From: Lonsdalea britannica
GTDB taxonomy: Bacteria; Pseudomonadota; Gammaproteobacteria; Enterobacterales; Enterobacteriaceae
NCBI RefSeq assembly: GCF_002111595.1
Contig: NZ_LUTN01000012.1
Coordinates: forward strand, 1 to 64,000
DNA length: 64,000 bases
Reading direction: 5' to 3'
The notes beneath the pieces were generated by a model. It saw only the letters and a list, made by a program, of their open reading frames with translations. It ran no database searches and had not been told where the DNA came from. A program made the position numbers and the translations under genes. Shown here in pieces: positions 40,512 to 52,335 of the stretch. How positions within the stretch are numbered: the first letter of the stretch is position 1; each line of letters starts with the position of its first letter.

Positions 40512-40885
40512 ATGAAAAGATTAGTGACAGCTTTCGCAGTGCTGAGCCTCATGCCAGCGGCCTTTGCCGCGCCTGGCGGCCCGGATAGGTGGCATGGTCA
40601 CGATCATGGCCCGGGGCCGGGTCCCGGTTTTCACTACGACCATCTGCCGCCAGGAGTCGAAACCGTGCTGATCGCCGGACTGACTTACTACGTACTGAAC
40701 GGCATATTTTATCGTCCGGATCAGGAAGGCTATGTCGTGGTCGACAACCCGGATAACGTTGAGACCACGAACACGATGACGGTATTGGACGTCAACGGCG
40801 AACGTTTTTACGTCAAAGACGGACGCTATTACCGCCACACCGTTGAAGGCGATTACATCGAAGTGCCTAGCCGCCGGGCCTGTAA
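40512..40885 (+). CDS. Exported His-rich DUF6515-like protein, 3' end disturbed
   Basis: The signal peptide MKRLVTAFAVLSLMPAAFA precedes a short Gly/His/Pro segment (WHGHDHGPGPGPGFHYDH). The second half has YYVLNGIFYRP and FYVKDGRYYRHTVEGDYIEVP, like small DUF6515-type envelope proteins. The raw frame runs to 40991 across the opposite gene. Adding one C near 40871 gives PSPPGL and a stop at 40885, a sensible end. AGGAA precedes ATG 40512. Function is unknown. Confidence 0.72.
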
Positions 40886-41930
40886 TCACGGTCTTGCCTT
40901 CTTGATGAGGAAAAAAGACCGGTTGTTCGGTACGAATACTGAGTCTGACCGGCTGGTCAGGCTCAAACCAGTTATTGGTCTGGACCTGTAGCACATCATC
41001 CCCCACTCTCACCCGATATAGGTTATTCGTTCCCAGAAATAGGCGATCCTCGATCACTGCCGCGCCTTCCGGGTCCAGCGCCAGCGCGATTTCCTGCGGA
41101 CGCACCAACCAGTCTCGCATCATCCCCGACTCCAGCCCCAGCGAACGCGCCGCATGATGCTCGCCCAGAAAGCTCTTCCAGTCTTTGTCACCGGTAATCT
41201 TCACCGGCAGATAATTGCCGTAGCCCATGAAGTCCGCGGTGTAGCGGTTCACCGGTCGATAGTACAAGTCGGCGGATACGCCCTGCTGAACCAGATGGCC
41301 CTTGCGCATCAGCATCAAATGGTCGGCGAAGGCAAAGGCGTCTTCTCTCTCGGTGGTCACGAACAGGGCCGCGATATGGTGTTGTTTCAACAGCCGGCGT
41401 AGCTGCGTCAGCAACGGGTAACGATGCTGGCTGTCTATCCCGGTAAACGCAGCATCCAGCAGCAGCAGCGAGGGACGACAGGCCAGCGTACGGGCCAGCG
41501 CGCCGCGCAGGCACTGCTCTTTCGACAATTCATGCGGGTAACGCTGCGCGATATCCGTCACGCCCATCAGCGCCAGCGACTCCTCCAGTACACGACGGGA
41601 CGCTTCGCCGGGGATGTGCTGCATCCCAAAGCGGACGTTTTCCCTCACGGTCAGATGCGGGAACAATGCGTCATCCTGAAACACCATCCCGACAGACTGG
41701 GAAGAAGGAGGCTCGCCGTTGACGGGCGTTCCCGCCAGCACAATCTGGCCCTGCGTCGGCGCAATCAGCCCGGTGATGGCCTTGAGCAACGTACTCTTGC
41801 CCTCCCCGCTTTCCGCCAGCAGACAAACCAGTTCGCTTTCATGAATGGAAAAAGTGATGCCGTCCAGGATGGGACGAGATGGGTAGCCGCAGTGCAGTTC
41901 GCGCACCGACAAGATATCAGGCATGGTCAT
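40867..41930 (-). CDS. Fbp-type ABC importer ATPase with degenerate motifs
   Basis: The fold is that of a metal/iron-type importer ATPase: an ATPase domain (about 1-235) and a C-terminal TOBE-like region. Walker A is AESGEGKST, with A in the first position. The signature is ELSKEQ instead of LSGGQ. Walker B is LLLLDAAFTG, lacking the catalytic Glu. The H-loop is FVTTERED, lacking the His. The frame is otherwise long and clean. The raw frame reads on to 40521; the single base missing near 40871 restores GPAG and a TAG at 40867. ATG 41930 has AAGGA upstream and lies 7 bases after the permease stop. Confidence 0.75.
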
Positions 41931-41937
41931 GCGGAAT

Positions 41938-43547
41938 TTATCCTTCCCTCTGTAGCAGACGATGAAGTCCGAATAACGGCGGCACGCCGAGCAACACCAG
42001 CAGAAACGCCGGCGCGGCGGCCCATGCCAGTTGGTCGGATTCGACAAAGCCGAACACATAGGTCGACAGAGTATCGACGTTGACGCGCTGCAGCAGCAGC
42101 GAAGCGTTCAGCTCTCGCAGGCTTTCGCTCCAAACCAGCAGCGCGCCGACGAGTAGCGTTCCGCGGACAGACGGAAAGACGTTCAGCCACACGTTTTGCG
42201 CCGTGGAATAGCCCAGCGTTCGACTCATCGCGTTCATCCCGGGCGGCAGCTGACGCAACTGCTGGTGCAGCGGGGCGATAATGAGACTGGCGCCTCGCAA
42301 ACTATAGACCAGGATCAACATCAGTACCGATCCGGACAAAACGCCCATCGCCAACGGCATGCCGCGCGAATCGAACAGCATCAGCGCCACCAGCACGCCC
42401 ATGCCCGCCAGGCTCCCCGGCAGCACACGATTAAACCCCAGCCAGCGCAGCGGATGCCGAAACGCAGGATTGTCCGCGGTCCGCTTATCGAACAGATACA
42501 ACATCGCCAGCCCCAGCGAAATCAGCATCGCGCACGAAGCCGCCAGTACGCTGTTGATGGTCGCCAGCAATAGCGGCAGCGTCCAGATGGTGACCGTCGT
42601 CGTCAGCCAGTGATGCGCCAGCCACAACAGCGGCACGCCGAACGCCAGCAGCACCAGCCCCCAACCGGCCGACAGCGTGATGCGGCGGAGCCAAATCGGC
42701 GACTCCGGCCGCTCGGCCGGATAAAGCGATGCGGGGCGTTGGTAACGGACTTGCCAGAGACGACCGTGACGCGCTATCGCGCCCAGCAGCACGATCAACG
42801 GCAGAAGCACCAGCGCCATACGCGCCGCCGTCCCGAACTGGGCCTTATCGCGCCAGAAATCCATGCTGATGGTCGTCAGCGTCGGCACCGAAAAATAATT
42901 CGCCGCTCCGTAATCCGACACGGCTTCCAACGCCACGACAGCCAGACCCAGCCACAGCGTCGGGCGAACCAAAGGAAAACGAACGCGAAAAAACATGCGC
43001 AGCGCGGAGGGACACTGCAACCGACCGGATTGCATCATGCCTTCCGGCAGGCTCATCAGCGTGGCGCGCAACAGCAGGTAGAGATAGGGAAACAGCGCCA
43101 ACGCCAGACACAGGCTGCAACTCAGTTGACGCAGCGGCGGGCTCCAGTCGAAGCCCCAACCTGACAGGCTGGCGAAGGAAAGCGCATAGAAGGTTTGCCG
43201 GACCGGACCGCCGAACTCCAGTAGTTCGCCATACACGGCCGCCAGCAGATAGGACGGCATGGCCAACGGCAGCAGGAGCGCCAGGTGCAGCCAGCGCTGT
43301 CCCCGGAAACGGTAGTGGGCCATGATCAGGCGAACGGAAGCGCCAGCAATAAACTGATTGCCGCGCTCTCCGCCATAATCGTCAGGGTATTTATCCCATA
43401 GCGCGGCAACATCGCCCACAGGGAAGCCATGCTCATGCCCGGTTCAACCACGGCCAGCACAGCCACCGCCCATACAGGAAACAGCAGCATCCCCGCCAAC
43501 CACCCGCTACTGACGCGCCAGATACTGAGATTCATAGGTAAAAGCAT
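41938..43547 (-). pseudogene. Fbp-type double ABC permease, frameshifted
   Basis: This is a fused two-half binding-protein-dependent permease like SfuB/FbpB, with about 12 helices. EAA-type loops are visible as MMQSGRLQCPSALRMFFRVRFPLVRP and MNAMSRTLGYSTAQNVWLNVFP. The N-terminal part (MNLSIWRVSSGWLAGMLLFP to LLLALPFA) is in another frame. One base restored near 43329 joins them as LPFALIMAHYRF. The start is uncertain (ATG 43547 or 43535). The partner ATPase follows. No substrate-binding protein gene is next to it, so the cargo cannot be named. Confidence 0.78.
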
Positions 43548-43790
43548 AGAGAAAGTTTCAGATAACACTATTAATAACAGAGCATAACTCAGTCGTCATG
43601 AAATCAATCTGCGAGAAAAAGGCGGTAATCCGGCTATTGGTCAATACTTAGCCTTGGCGGTCCGTCAAGGCCTACTTAACACGGTGGATCGTGGTAGGCA
43701 AAGGAGCGCTTAACCGCATAATAAAACTTGGAATCCGCGATAATAACTGTGGTAACGTCTCACCAACGGTAGTATGAAACAGGTCTAATC

Positions 43791-44138
43791 ATGAAAAAAT
43801 CCGCACTGGCGCTACTCTTGCTAAGTCTGTTGAGTGTCTCCTCCGCCAGTAAAGCACTTAACGAATTCGAAGCCGAAGATCTGGCCGATCTGACGGCTAT
43901 TTTCGTGTATCTGAAAAATAACTGTGGCTACCAGGATCTGCCCAATGAACAAATTCGCCGCGCGCTGGTAGGATTTGCTCAGCAAAACCGCTGGGATTTG
44001 AGCAACTACAACACCTACGACATGATCACCCTGGGCGAATCCAGCTATCGCGATTTGAGCGGTATCGCCATCCCCACCCAAAAAAAATGCCAGTCACTGG
44101 CACGAAATTCGCTCAGTCTGCTGGCGAATACCCAGTAA
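43791..44138 (+). CDS. yacC: YacC, PulS/OutS-like small exported protein
   Basis: The 115-residue product matches E. coli YacC. A signal peptide (KKSALALLLLSLLSVSSASKA) is followed by EAEDLADLTAIFVYLKNNCGYQDLPNEQIRRAL, then ISSYRDLSGIAIP-like text and a KKCQSLARNSLSLLA end. The two Cys (C45 region and the C-terminal one) probably form a disulfide. As I recall the family is related to PulS/OutS secretin pilotins, but this form has no lipobox Cys at the signal cleavage site. It precedes speE as in E. coli. Confidence 0.9.
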   Translation: MKKSALALLLLSLLSVSSASKALNEFEAEDLADLTAIFVYLKNNCGYQDLPNEQIRRALVGFAQQNRWDLSNYNTYDMITLGESSYRDLSGIAIPTQKKCQSLARNSLSLLANTQ

Positions 44139-44246
44139 TTGTCCAAATCCTCCGCGCTGCGTGAAATTTGACCGTGCAAGCCTAATAAGAGTTAGCTATC
44201 ATAGCGCGCCAATTTTCATGGCTGTTATCGCGGAGGAAGCACTAAC

Positions 44247-45110
44247 ATGTCCCAGAAAGAAATTTGGTATGAAACACTCCATGCCAACTTCGGTCAGTAC
44301 TTTGCTGTAGACAACGTGCTCTATCACGAAAAGACCGACCATCAGGACCTGATTATTTTCGAAAACGCCGCGCTGGGACGAGTGATGGCGCTGGATGGCG
44401 TGGTGCAGACCACCGAACGTGACGAGTTTATCTATCATGAGATGCTGACTCACGTGCCCCTGCTGGCGCATGGCAATGCCAAACGCGTACTGATTATTGG
44501 CGGCGGCGACGGCGGGATGCTGCGCGAAGTCTGTCGTCATCGCGGCGTTGAACAGATCACGATGGTCGAAATCGACGCCGGCGTAGTGGAGTTCTGCGGT
44601 CAGTACCTGCCGAACCACAGCGCAGGCGCCTATGACGATCCGCGTTTCCGTCTGGTCATCGACGACGGCGTGAACTTCGTTAAAGCCTGCCAGGACAAAT
44701 TCGACGTCATTATCTCCGACTGCACTGACCCGATAGGTCCCGGAGAAAGCCTGTTTACCTCCGATTTCTATGAAGGTTGCGCACGCTGCCTGAACGACGG
44801 CGGTATTTTCGTGGCGCAAAACGGCGTTTGTTTCCTCCAGCAGGATGAGGCGGTCACCAGCCACAACAAGCTGAGCCACTACTTTAGCGACGTCAGCTTC
44901 TATCAGGCGGCGATCCCCACCTATTACGGCGGGATCATGACCTTCGCCTGGGCGAGCAACAACCCAGCCTTACGCCAACTGAGCCCGGAAAGTCTGCAGG
45001 AACGTTTCGCCGCGACGGGAATCGACTGCCGCTACTACAATCCGGCCATCCACGTCGGCAGCTTTGCCCTGCCGCAGTATTTACTGAATGCGTTGTCAGC
45101 CGCGCGCTGA
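44247..45110 (+). CDS. speE: Spermidine synthase
   Basis: SpeE transfers aminopropyl from decarboxylated S-adenosylmethionine to putrescine. The 287-residue product has the SAM-binding [14 protein letters not shown], the substrate Asp motifs [10 protein letters not shown] and [12 protein letters not shown], and [10 protein letters not shown]. The start follows GGAGGAAG. It is followed 29 bases later by speD, forming the standard speED operon. The methylthioadenosine by-product is removed by MtnN. Confidence 0.97.
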   Translation: MSQKEIWYETLHANFGQYFAVDNVLYHEKTDHQDLIIFENAALGRVMALDGVVQTTERDEFIYHEMLTHVPLLAHGNAKRVLIIGGGDGGMLREVCRHRGVEQITMVEIDAGVVEFCGQYLPNHSAGAYDDPRFRLVIDDGVNFVKACQDKFDVIISDCTDPIGPGESLFTSDFYEGCARCLNDGGIFVAQNGVCFLQQDEAVTSHNKLSHYFSDVSFYQAAIPTYYGGIMTFAWASNNPALRQLSPESLQERFAATGIDCRYYNPAIHVGSFALPQYLLNALSAAR

Positions 45111-45139
45111 GACTCGCATCCATAAGGGGGTGAATTAAA

Positions 45140-45934
45140 TTGCAAAAGCTGAAACTACATGGCTTTAACAATCTGACCAAGAGCCTGAGTTTTTGTATCT
45201 ACGATATCTGTTATGCCAAAACGCCAGCCGATCGCGATGGTTATATTGCCTACATCGACGAGCAATATAACGCGAACCGTTTGACAGAAATCCTGACCGA
45301 AACCTGTTCTATTATCGGCGCCAACGTCCTGAACATAGCCCGCCAGGATTATGAGCCGCAGGGCGCGAGCGTGACCATCTTGGTCAGCGAGGAACCCGTA
45401 GATCCGCGTGACGTGGATACCTCCGAACATCCCGGCCCGCTGCCGAATTCGGTCGTAGCCCATTTGGACAAAAGCCATATCTGCGTGCACACCTACCCGG
45501 AAAGTCATCCGGAAGGCGGGTTGTGTACATTCCGTGCCGATATCGAAGTGTCGACCTGCGGCGTCATTTCCCCGCTTAAGGCGCTTAACTATCTGATCCA
45601 TCAGCTGGAATCGGATATCGTGACTATCGACTATCGCGTGCGCGGATTTACCCGCGATGTGAACGGCGTTAAACACTTCATCGACCATAAAATCAATTCA
45701 ATACAAAACTTTATGTCGGATGATATGAAGTCGCTGTATCACCTGATGGATGTGAACGTTTACCAGGAAAATATTTTCCACACTAAAATGCTGCTGAAAG
45801 ATTTCGATCTGAAGCACTACCTGTTCAACGCCAGCCCGGATGCGCTGAGTCCGGAAGAGCATCAGCGGATTACCGATCTGCTGTATCGCGAAATGCAGGA
45901 AATTTATTACGGCAGAAACATCCCCGCCATGTGA
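45140..45934 (+). CDS. speD: S-adenosylmethionine decarboxylase proenzyme
   Basis: SpeD makes decarboxylated SAM for SpeE. The 264-residue proenzyme self-cleaves at K111-S112 ([14 protein letters not shown]) to form the pyruvoyl group. Conserved segments include [26 protein letters not shown] and [20 protein letters not shown]. The start is TTG 45140, preceded by AAGGGGG 8 bases upstream; the sequence [15 protein letters not shown] matches E. coli, and no ATG fits. The weak start may limit flux. Confidence 0.96.
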   Translation: MQKLKLHGFNNLTKSLSFCIYDICYAKTPADRDGYIAYIDEQYNANRLTEILTETCSIIGANVLNIARQDYEPQGASVTILVSEEPVDPRDVDTSEHPGPLPNSVVAHLDKSHICVHTYPESHPEGGLCTFRADIEVSTCGVISPLKALNYLIHQLESDIVTIDYRVRGFTRDVNGVKHFIDHKINSIQNFMSDDMKSLYHLMDVNVYQENIFHTKMLLKDFDLKHYLFNASPDALSPEEHQRITDLLYREMQEIYYGRNIPAM

Positions 45935-45939
45935 CCGCC

Positions 45940-45970
45940 AAGCCTAAGGGCGCCTGCCCTTAGGCTTTTC
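45940..45970 (+). terminator. speED terminator
   Basis: AAGCCTAAGGGC and GCCCTTAGGCTT flank a 4-base loop and lead into TTTTCTT. Confidence 0.9.
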
Positions 45971-45991
45971 TTGTGCTTAGCTTCCTTAAAA

Positions 45992-46038
45992 ATCCCATAT
46001 ATTGCGTGGTTGATATTTTTCACCACTATATCTAGTAT
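45992..46038. promoter_or_regulatory. Pair of NrdR-type boxes upstream of nrdHIEF
   Basis: Two boxes centred on ATATAT (45997-46002, CCC and TGCGT flanks) and ATATCT (46028-46033, CACT and AGTA flanks) resemble the NrdR consensus. Their centres are 31 bases apart, three helical turns, the usual spacing of NrdR box pairs. NrdR represses ribonucleotide reductase genes in response to dATP/ATP. Confidence 0.68.
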
Positions 46039-46135
46039 TACCTTTCAGAAGACGACATCACGTGTGCCACCGCGGCAGACCGTCTCCATCGGGCGTTTCG
46101 CCCCCCTTTTTTGCGCCTAGAGGTGAATACGAATC

Positions 46136-46369
46136 ATGAGCATTACTGTTTACAGCAAATCCAACTGCCCGCAGTGCGATGCCACCTGTCGAGCGCTCGA
46201 CAAACACCAGATTGGCTATAATAAAATCGATCTGACTCAGGACGCGCAGGCGCTGGCCTACGTCCGCTCGCTGGGTCACCAGCAGGCGCCGGTGGTCGTG
46301 GCCGGACAGGAACACTGGAGCGGCTTTCGCCCCGACAAAATTCATGCGCTGCGTGCCATTGCCGTCTGA
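46136..46369 (+). CDS. nrdH: Glutaredoxin-like NrdH
   Basis: NrdH is the thioredoxin-like electron donor of class Ib ribonucleotide reductase. The 77-residue product has the redox motif C11-P-Q-C14, the cis-Pro segment QAPVVV and the GFRPDKI end typical of NrdH. It opens the nrdHIEF operon, 9 bases before nrdI. Confidence 0.96.
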   Translation: MSITVYSKSNCPQCDATCRALDKHQIGYNKIDLTQDAQALAYVRSLGHQQAPVVVAGQEHWSGFRPDKIHALRAIAV

Positions 46370-46378
46370 GGCCAATTC

Positions 46379-46764
46379 ATGAATCCGTTGTTGATCTATT
46401 TCTCCAGCCAGTCAGAGAACACGCGTCGTTTCATCGACCAAGTGGGACTCCCGGCCATCCGTATCCCCATTCGACCGAGCGCGGTGATGGAAGAGGTCAC
46501 GCAACCCTATATTTTGGTGGTTCCCAGCTATGGCGGCGGCACGGTGATTGGCGCAGTGCCGCGTCAGGTGATCCACTTTCTCAACAACCCTTCCCATCGG
46601 CATCTTCTTCGGGGCGTCATCGCCGCAGGCAACCGCAACTTCGGTGAAGCCTACGGTATTGCGGGAGACATTATCGCGCGCAAATGCCAGGTGCCCTGCC
46701 TGTACCGCTTCGAACTGTCCGGTATGCCTGAAGATGTGGAAAACGTGCGTAAAGGAGTCAACCT

Positions 46765-46786
<22 letters not shown>
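46379..46786 (+). CDS. nrdI: Flavodoxin-like NrdI
   Basis: NrdI is the flavoprotein that supplies oxidant for the Mn(III)2-tyrosyl cofactor of NrdF. The 135-residue product has the FMN phosphate loop [13 protein letters not shown] and the VPSYGGG and [14 protein letters not shown] flavin loops. Its 3' end overlaps nrdE by 22 bases, which implies coupled translation. Confidence 0.96.
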
Positions 46787-49900
<3,114 letters not shown>

Positions 49901-50296
49901 TTCCCCAAACCACGACGCCTCCCGTCCATTTTGGGTGGAAGGCGTCGAAGCAAACATCATCAGACATGACCTCTCCGGACGCTCGGTGCGACAGCGATAC
50001 CCTTCAACGCTTTCCCGATCGATCCTTTCCTGACGTCAATGATATCCAACGACGCTGACTATTTCTGACCTGATGCCGGGGCGAAACACGCTAATGCCGG
50101 TCGGCAATACCGCCACGACGATGGCCCCGCCTCCCCCATTTAGCGACGAATTCTTAATCAAGCCTAAAGTTAATCACATATTTCAATCACCTATCTTACT
50201 GTCCCATTTTTAACTTAAAGCGTTAACTTAATCCCAAAAGTGAGAATTATTAAAAACCAACAAAACAAAAAATCATATTAATCAATAAGTTAAAAA
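49901..50296. other. Intergenic region between nrdF and exporter operon
   Basis: The first part holds an imperfect GACGCCT...AGGCGTC hairpin (about 49915-49950) without a T-run, perhaps the nrd terminator. From about 50150 the sequence becomes strongly AT-rich and ends in a sigma-54 promoter. No gene is visible; proVWX are absent. Confidence 0.5.
50210..50231. promoter_or_regulatory. Candidate enhancer site for the response regulator
   Basis: TTAAC (50210-50214) and GTTAA (50222-50226) form an inverted repeat with 7-base spacing. TAACTTAA occurs twice (50211-50218 and 50224-50231), 13 bases apart. It lies about 70-90 bases upstream of the sigma-54 element, the normal range for NtrC-type activators. 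Binding is inference. Confidence 0.4.
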
Positions 50297-50314
50297 TTGG
50301 CATAAAACATGCTT
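50297..50314 (+). promoter_or_regulatory. Sigma-54 (-24/-12) promoter
   Basis: TTGGCAT at 50297-50303 and TGCTTT from 50310 give the exact GG-N10-GC spacing (GG 50299-50300, GC 50311-50312) of RpoN promoters. Expected transcription start is about 50324, 26 bases before the adaptor gene. The operon it drives encodes an NtrC-family activator. Confidence 0.78.
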
Positions 50315-50349
50315 TATAAGCCCGAGTTTATTGGAATGAGTATGTCGAA

Positions 50350-51603
50350 ATGGATATTAAAAGAACAATTAAGAAGGGACGTCTCAAACCCTTTTTAATC
50401 GCAGGGAGCGCGTTGTGCGTGCTTATTGCTGGGTATTTGTTGATCAGTTTTGATCCGAGCGGTTTTGAAGTAAGAGCCTCCAACGTATTGATTGGTCAGG
50501 TTAAACAAGGCGACATGACGATCGAGGTTCAGGGCAATGGCATTTTGGCTCCGCGCAATGCGACCTGGATATCATCGAATATCGACGGCATCGTCGAGTC
50601 AGTGAAAGTCAAACCCGGCGCCGCCGTAGAGCCTGGAGACGTTATCGCCGTGCTGGTCAATCCGGAGCTGATTCAGACCACGGAAGAACTGCGGTGGGAG
50701 ATCGGCGCGAAGGAAGCCGAAAATAAAGCGCTGCGGGGCCAGCAGGAGAGCGCTTATCTGGCCGCCAAAATCGCTATCGTCAAAGCGGAACAAGAGTACC
50801 GCCACGCCAAACTCGAATATGATGTCGCCGAAATGCTGAATAAGCGTAACGACGGCTCAGTCCCCCTTCTGGTCCTGCATCGCTCAAAGCTCGCGACCGA
50901 ACAAACCCGGCAAAGCCTGATGTACACGAAAGAGCAGCTTGAAAAACTGGCCGTCGTGCAAAAGGAAAACAAAGAAGCGGACGACGCACGGCTCAGCAAA
51001 TTGAAAAATATGTTGGCGCGGGCGGAAACGCAGATACGTTCTTTGACGGTAAAAGCGAGCGAAGCCGGTATTATTCAGGTCACCAATATTGAAGTGGGAC
51101 AACACATCACCAATGGATTTAGCCTCGCTCGCGTTGCGCGTAAGGATCAGCTCATCGCCGAATTAAAAGTGCCTGAGCGCCAGATCCGAGACGTCGCGCT
51201 CGATCAATCCGTGCTGATCAATACTCACACCAACCAGATCCACGGCAGAGTGTCCCGCATCGATCCTGCCGTCATCAATGGCACGGTGCAGGTTGACGTC
51301 GAGTTCACGGAACCGCTGCCCAACGAAGCGCGGCCGGACCTCAGTATCGAAGGTCGCGTGCAGGTCGCGAACCTGAAAGATGTGATTTACGCGCCGCGGC
51401 CGATGTACGCCCAGAGCAATACGCCTGGGATCGTGTATAAGCTCGCAGCAGATGGTAAAAGTGCGGTAAAAGTACCCGTGACCTTTGGGATGGGATCGGC
51501 AAATGAAATTGCTATCTCGTCAGGGCTGGTAGCGTCGGATCACATCATTTTGTCGAGCTATCAATCCTGGGAACACGTCGATCAAATAAGCATCACTCGC
51601 TAA
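50350..51603 (+). CDS. HlyD/MacA-like periplasmic adaptor
   Basis: The 417-residue protein has a short basic N-terminus and one membrane anchor (about 13-33). Next come a lipoyl/biotinyl-like half (APRNATWISSNIDGIVESVKVKPGAAVEPGDVI), a long coiled coil (about 115-235) and the matching half (SEAGIIQVTNIEVGQHITNGFSLARV), with beta domains to the end. Such adaptors bridge an inner-membrane ABC exporter and an outer-membrane channel. It is first in an operon with ATPase, permease, response regulator and kinase, behind a sigma-54 promoter. No TolC-like gene is next to it, so the general TolC may be used. Confidence 0.88.
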   Translation: MDIKRTIKKGRLKPFLIAGSALCVLIAGYLLISFDPSGFEVRASNVLIGQVKQGDMTIEVQGNGILAPRNATWISSNIDGIVESVKVKPGAAVEPGDVIAVLVNPELIQTTEELRWEIGAKEAENKALRGQQESAYLAAKIAIVKAEQEYRHAKLEYDVAEMLNKRNDGSVPLLVLHRSKLATEQTRQSLMYTKEQLEKLAVVQKENKEADDARLSKLKNMLARAETQIRSLTVKASEAGIIQVTNIEVGQHITNGFSLARVARKDQLIAELKVPERQIRDVALDQSVLINTHTNQIHGRVSRIDPAVINGTVQVDVEFTEPLPNEARPDLSIEGRVQVANLKDVIYAPRPMYAQSNTPGIVYKLAADGKSAVKVPVTFGMGSANEIAISSGLVASDHIILSSYQSWEHVDQISITR

Positions 51604-51617
51604 TAAAGGATTCTTGT

Positions 51618-52325
51618 ATGTCAGCAGTTGTCGAGCTTAAAAACATCAAAAAAGTGTTTTTTACTGAGGAAATGGAAACTCATGCTCTGAGTGATGTGAG
51701 CTTCACGATCAACCAAGGGGATTATGTTTCTATTTCCGGCCCGTCGGGATGTGGAAAGTCCACGCTCTTGTCTATCCTCGGATTACTGGACAAGGCCACG
51801 GAGGGCGAATATGTGATTAACGGTCATAACGTCAATGCGCTGACCGCCAAGCAGCAGGCGGAAATTCGTAACCTTGAGATAGGTTTCGTCTTTCAGTCCT
51901 TTAACCTGATCAGCGATCTTACCGTCGACGAAAACGTCATGCTGCCGCTGACCTACCGCAAGGGCATCAGCAACAAGCAAATGAAAGCCATGGCGGATGC
52001 CGCGCTGGAAAAAGTGGACATGAAACACCGGGGAAGACACTACCCTTCCCAGCTTTCCGGCGGACAGCAGCAGCGCGTCGCGGTGGCGCGCGCCATCGTC
52101 GGCAACCCATCCCTGCTGCTGGCGGATGAACCGACCGGTAACCTGGATTCGCGTAATGCCGATGCCGTGATGTCGTTGTTCGATCAGCTCCATCAGGCCG
52201 GCTCAACCATCTGCATGGTGACCCATGACCCGCGTTCAGCGGCCCGGGCCTTGCGACAGATTGAAATTTTCGACGGTATGGTGATTGACGACCATCAGCT
52301 GAAACACTTCGCCAGAGTGGTTTAA
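51618..52325 (+). CDS. MacB/LolD-type ABC exporter ATPase
   Basis: The 235-residue ATPase has Walker [11 protein letters not shown]-loop FVFQSFNLI, signature [15 protein letters not shown], Walker [13 protein letters not shown] and H-loop CMVTHDPRS. All catalytic residues are present. It belongs to the MacB/LolD group, which drives mechanotransmission exporters. It is 14 bases after the adaptor gene and 10 before the permease, so the three form one exporter. Confidence 0.93.
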   Translation: MSAVVELKNIKKVFFTEEMETHALSDVSFTINQGDYVSISGPSGCGKSTLLSILGLLDKATEGEYVINGHNVNALTAKQQAEIRNLEIGFVFQSFNLISDLTVDENVMLPLTYRKGISNKQMKAMADAALEKVDMKHRGRHYPSQLSGGQQQRVAVARAIVGNPSLLLADEPTGNLDSRNADAVMSLFDQLHQAGSTICMVTHDPRSAARALRQIEIFDGMVIDDHQLKHFARVV

Positions 52326-52335
52326 GGAGAAACCG

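Noticed and set aside
41938-43419. 493-codon frame as the complete permease
   Set aside because: Its first 33 residues are unlike a permease; the true N-terminus lies in another frame joined by one base near 43329.
49915-49950. Inverted repeat after nrdF as terminator
   Set aside because: Stem is imperfect and no T-run follows on either strand.
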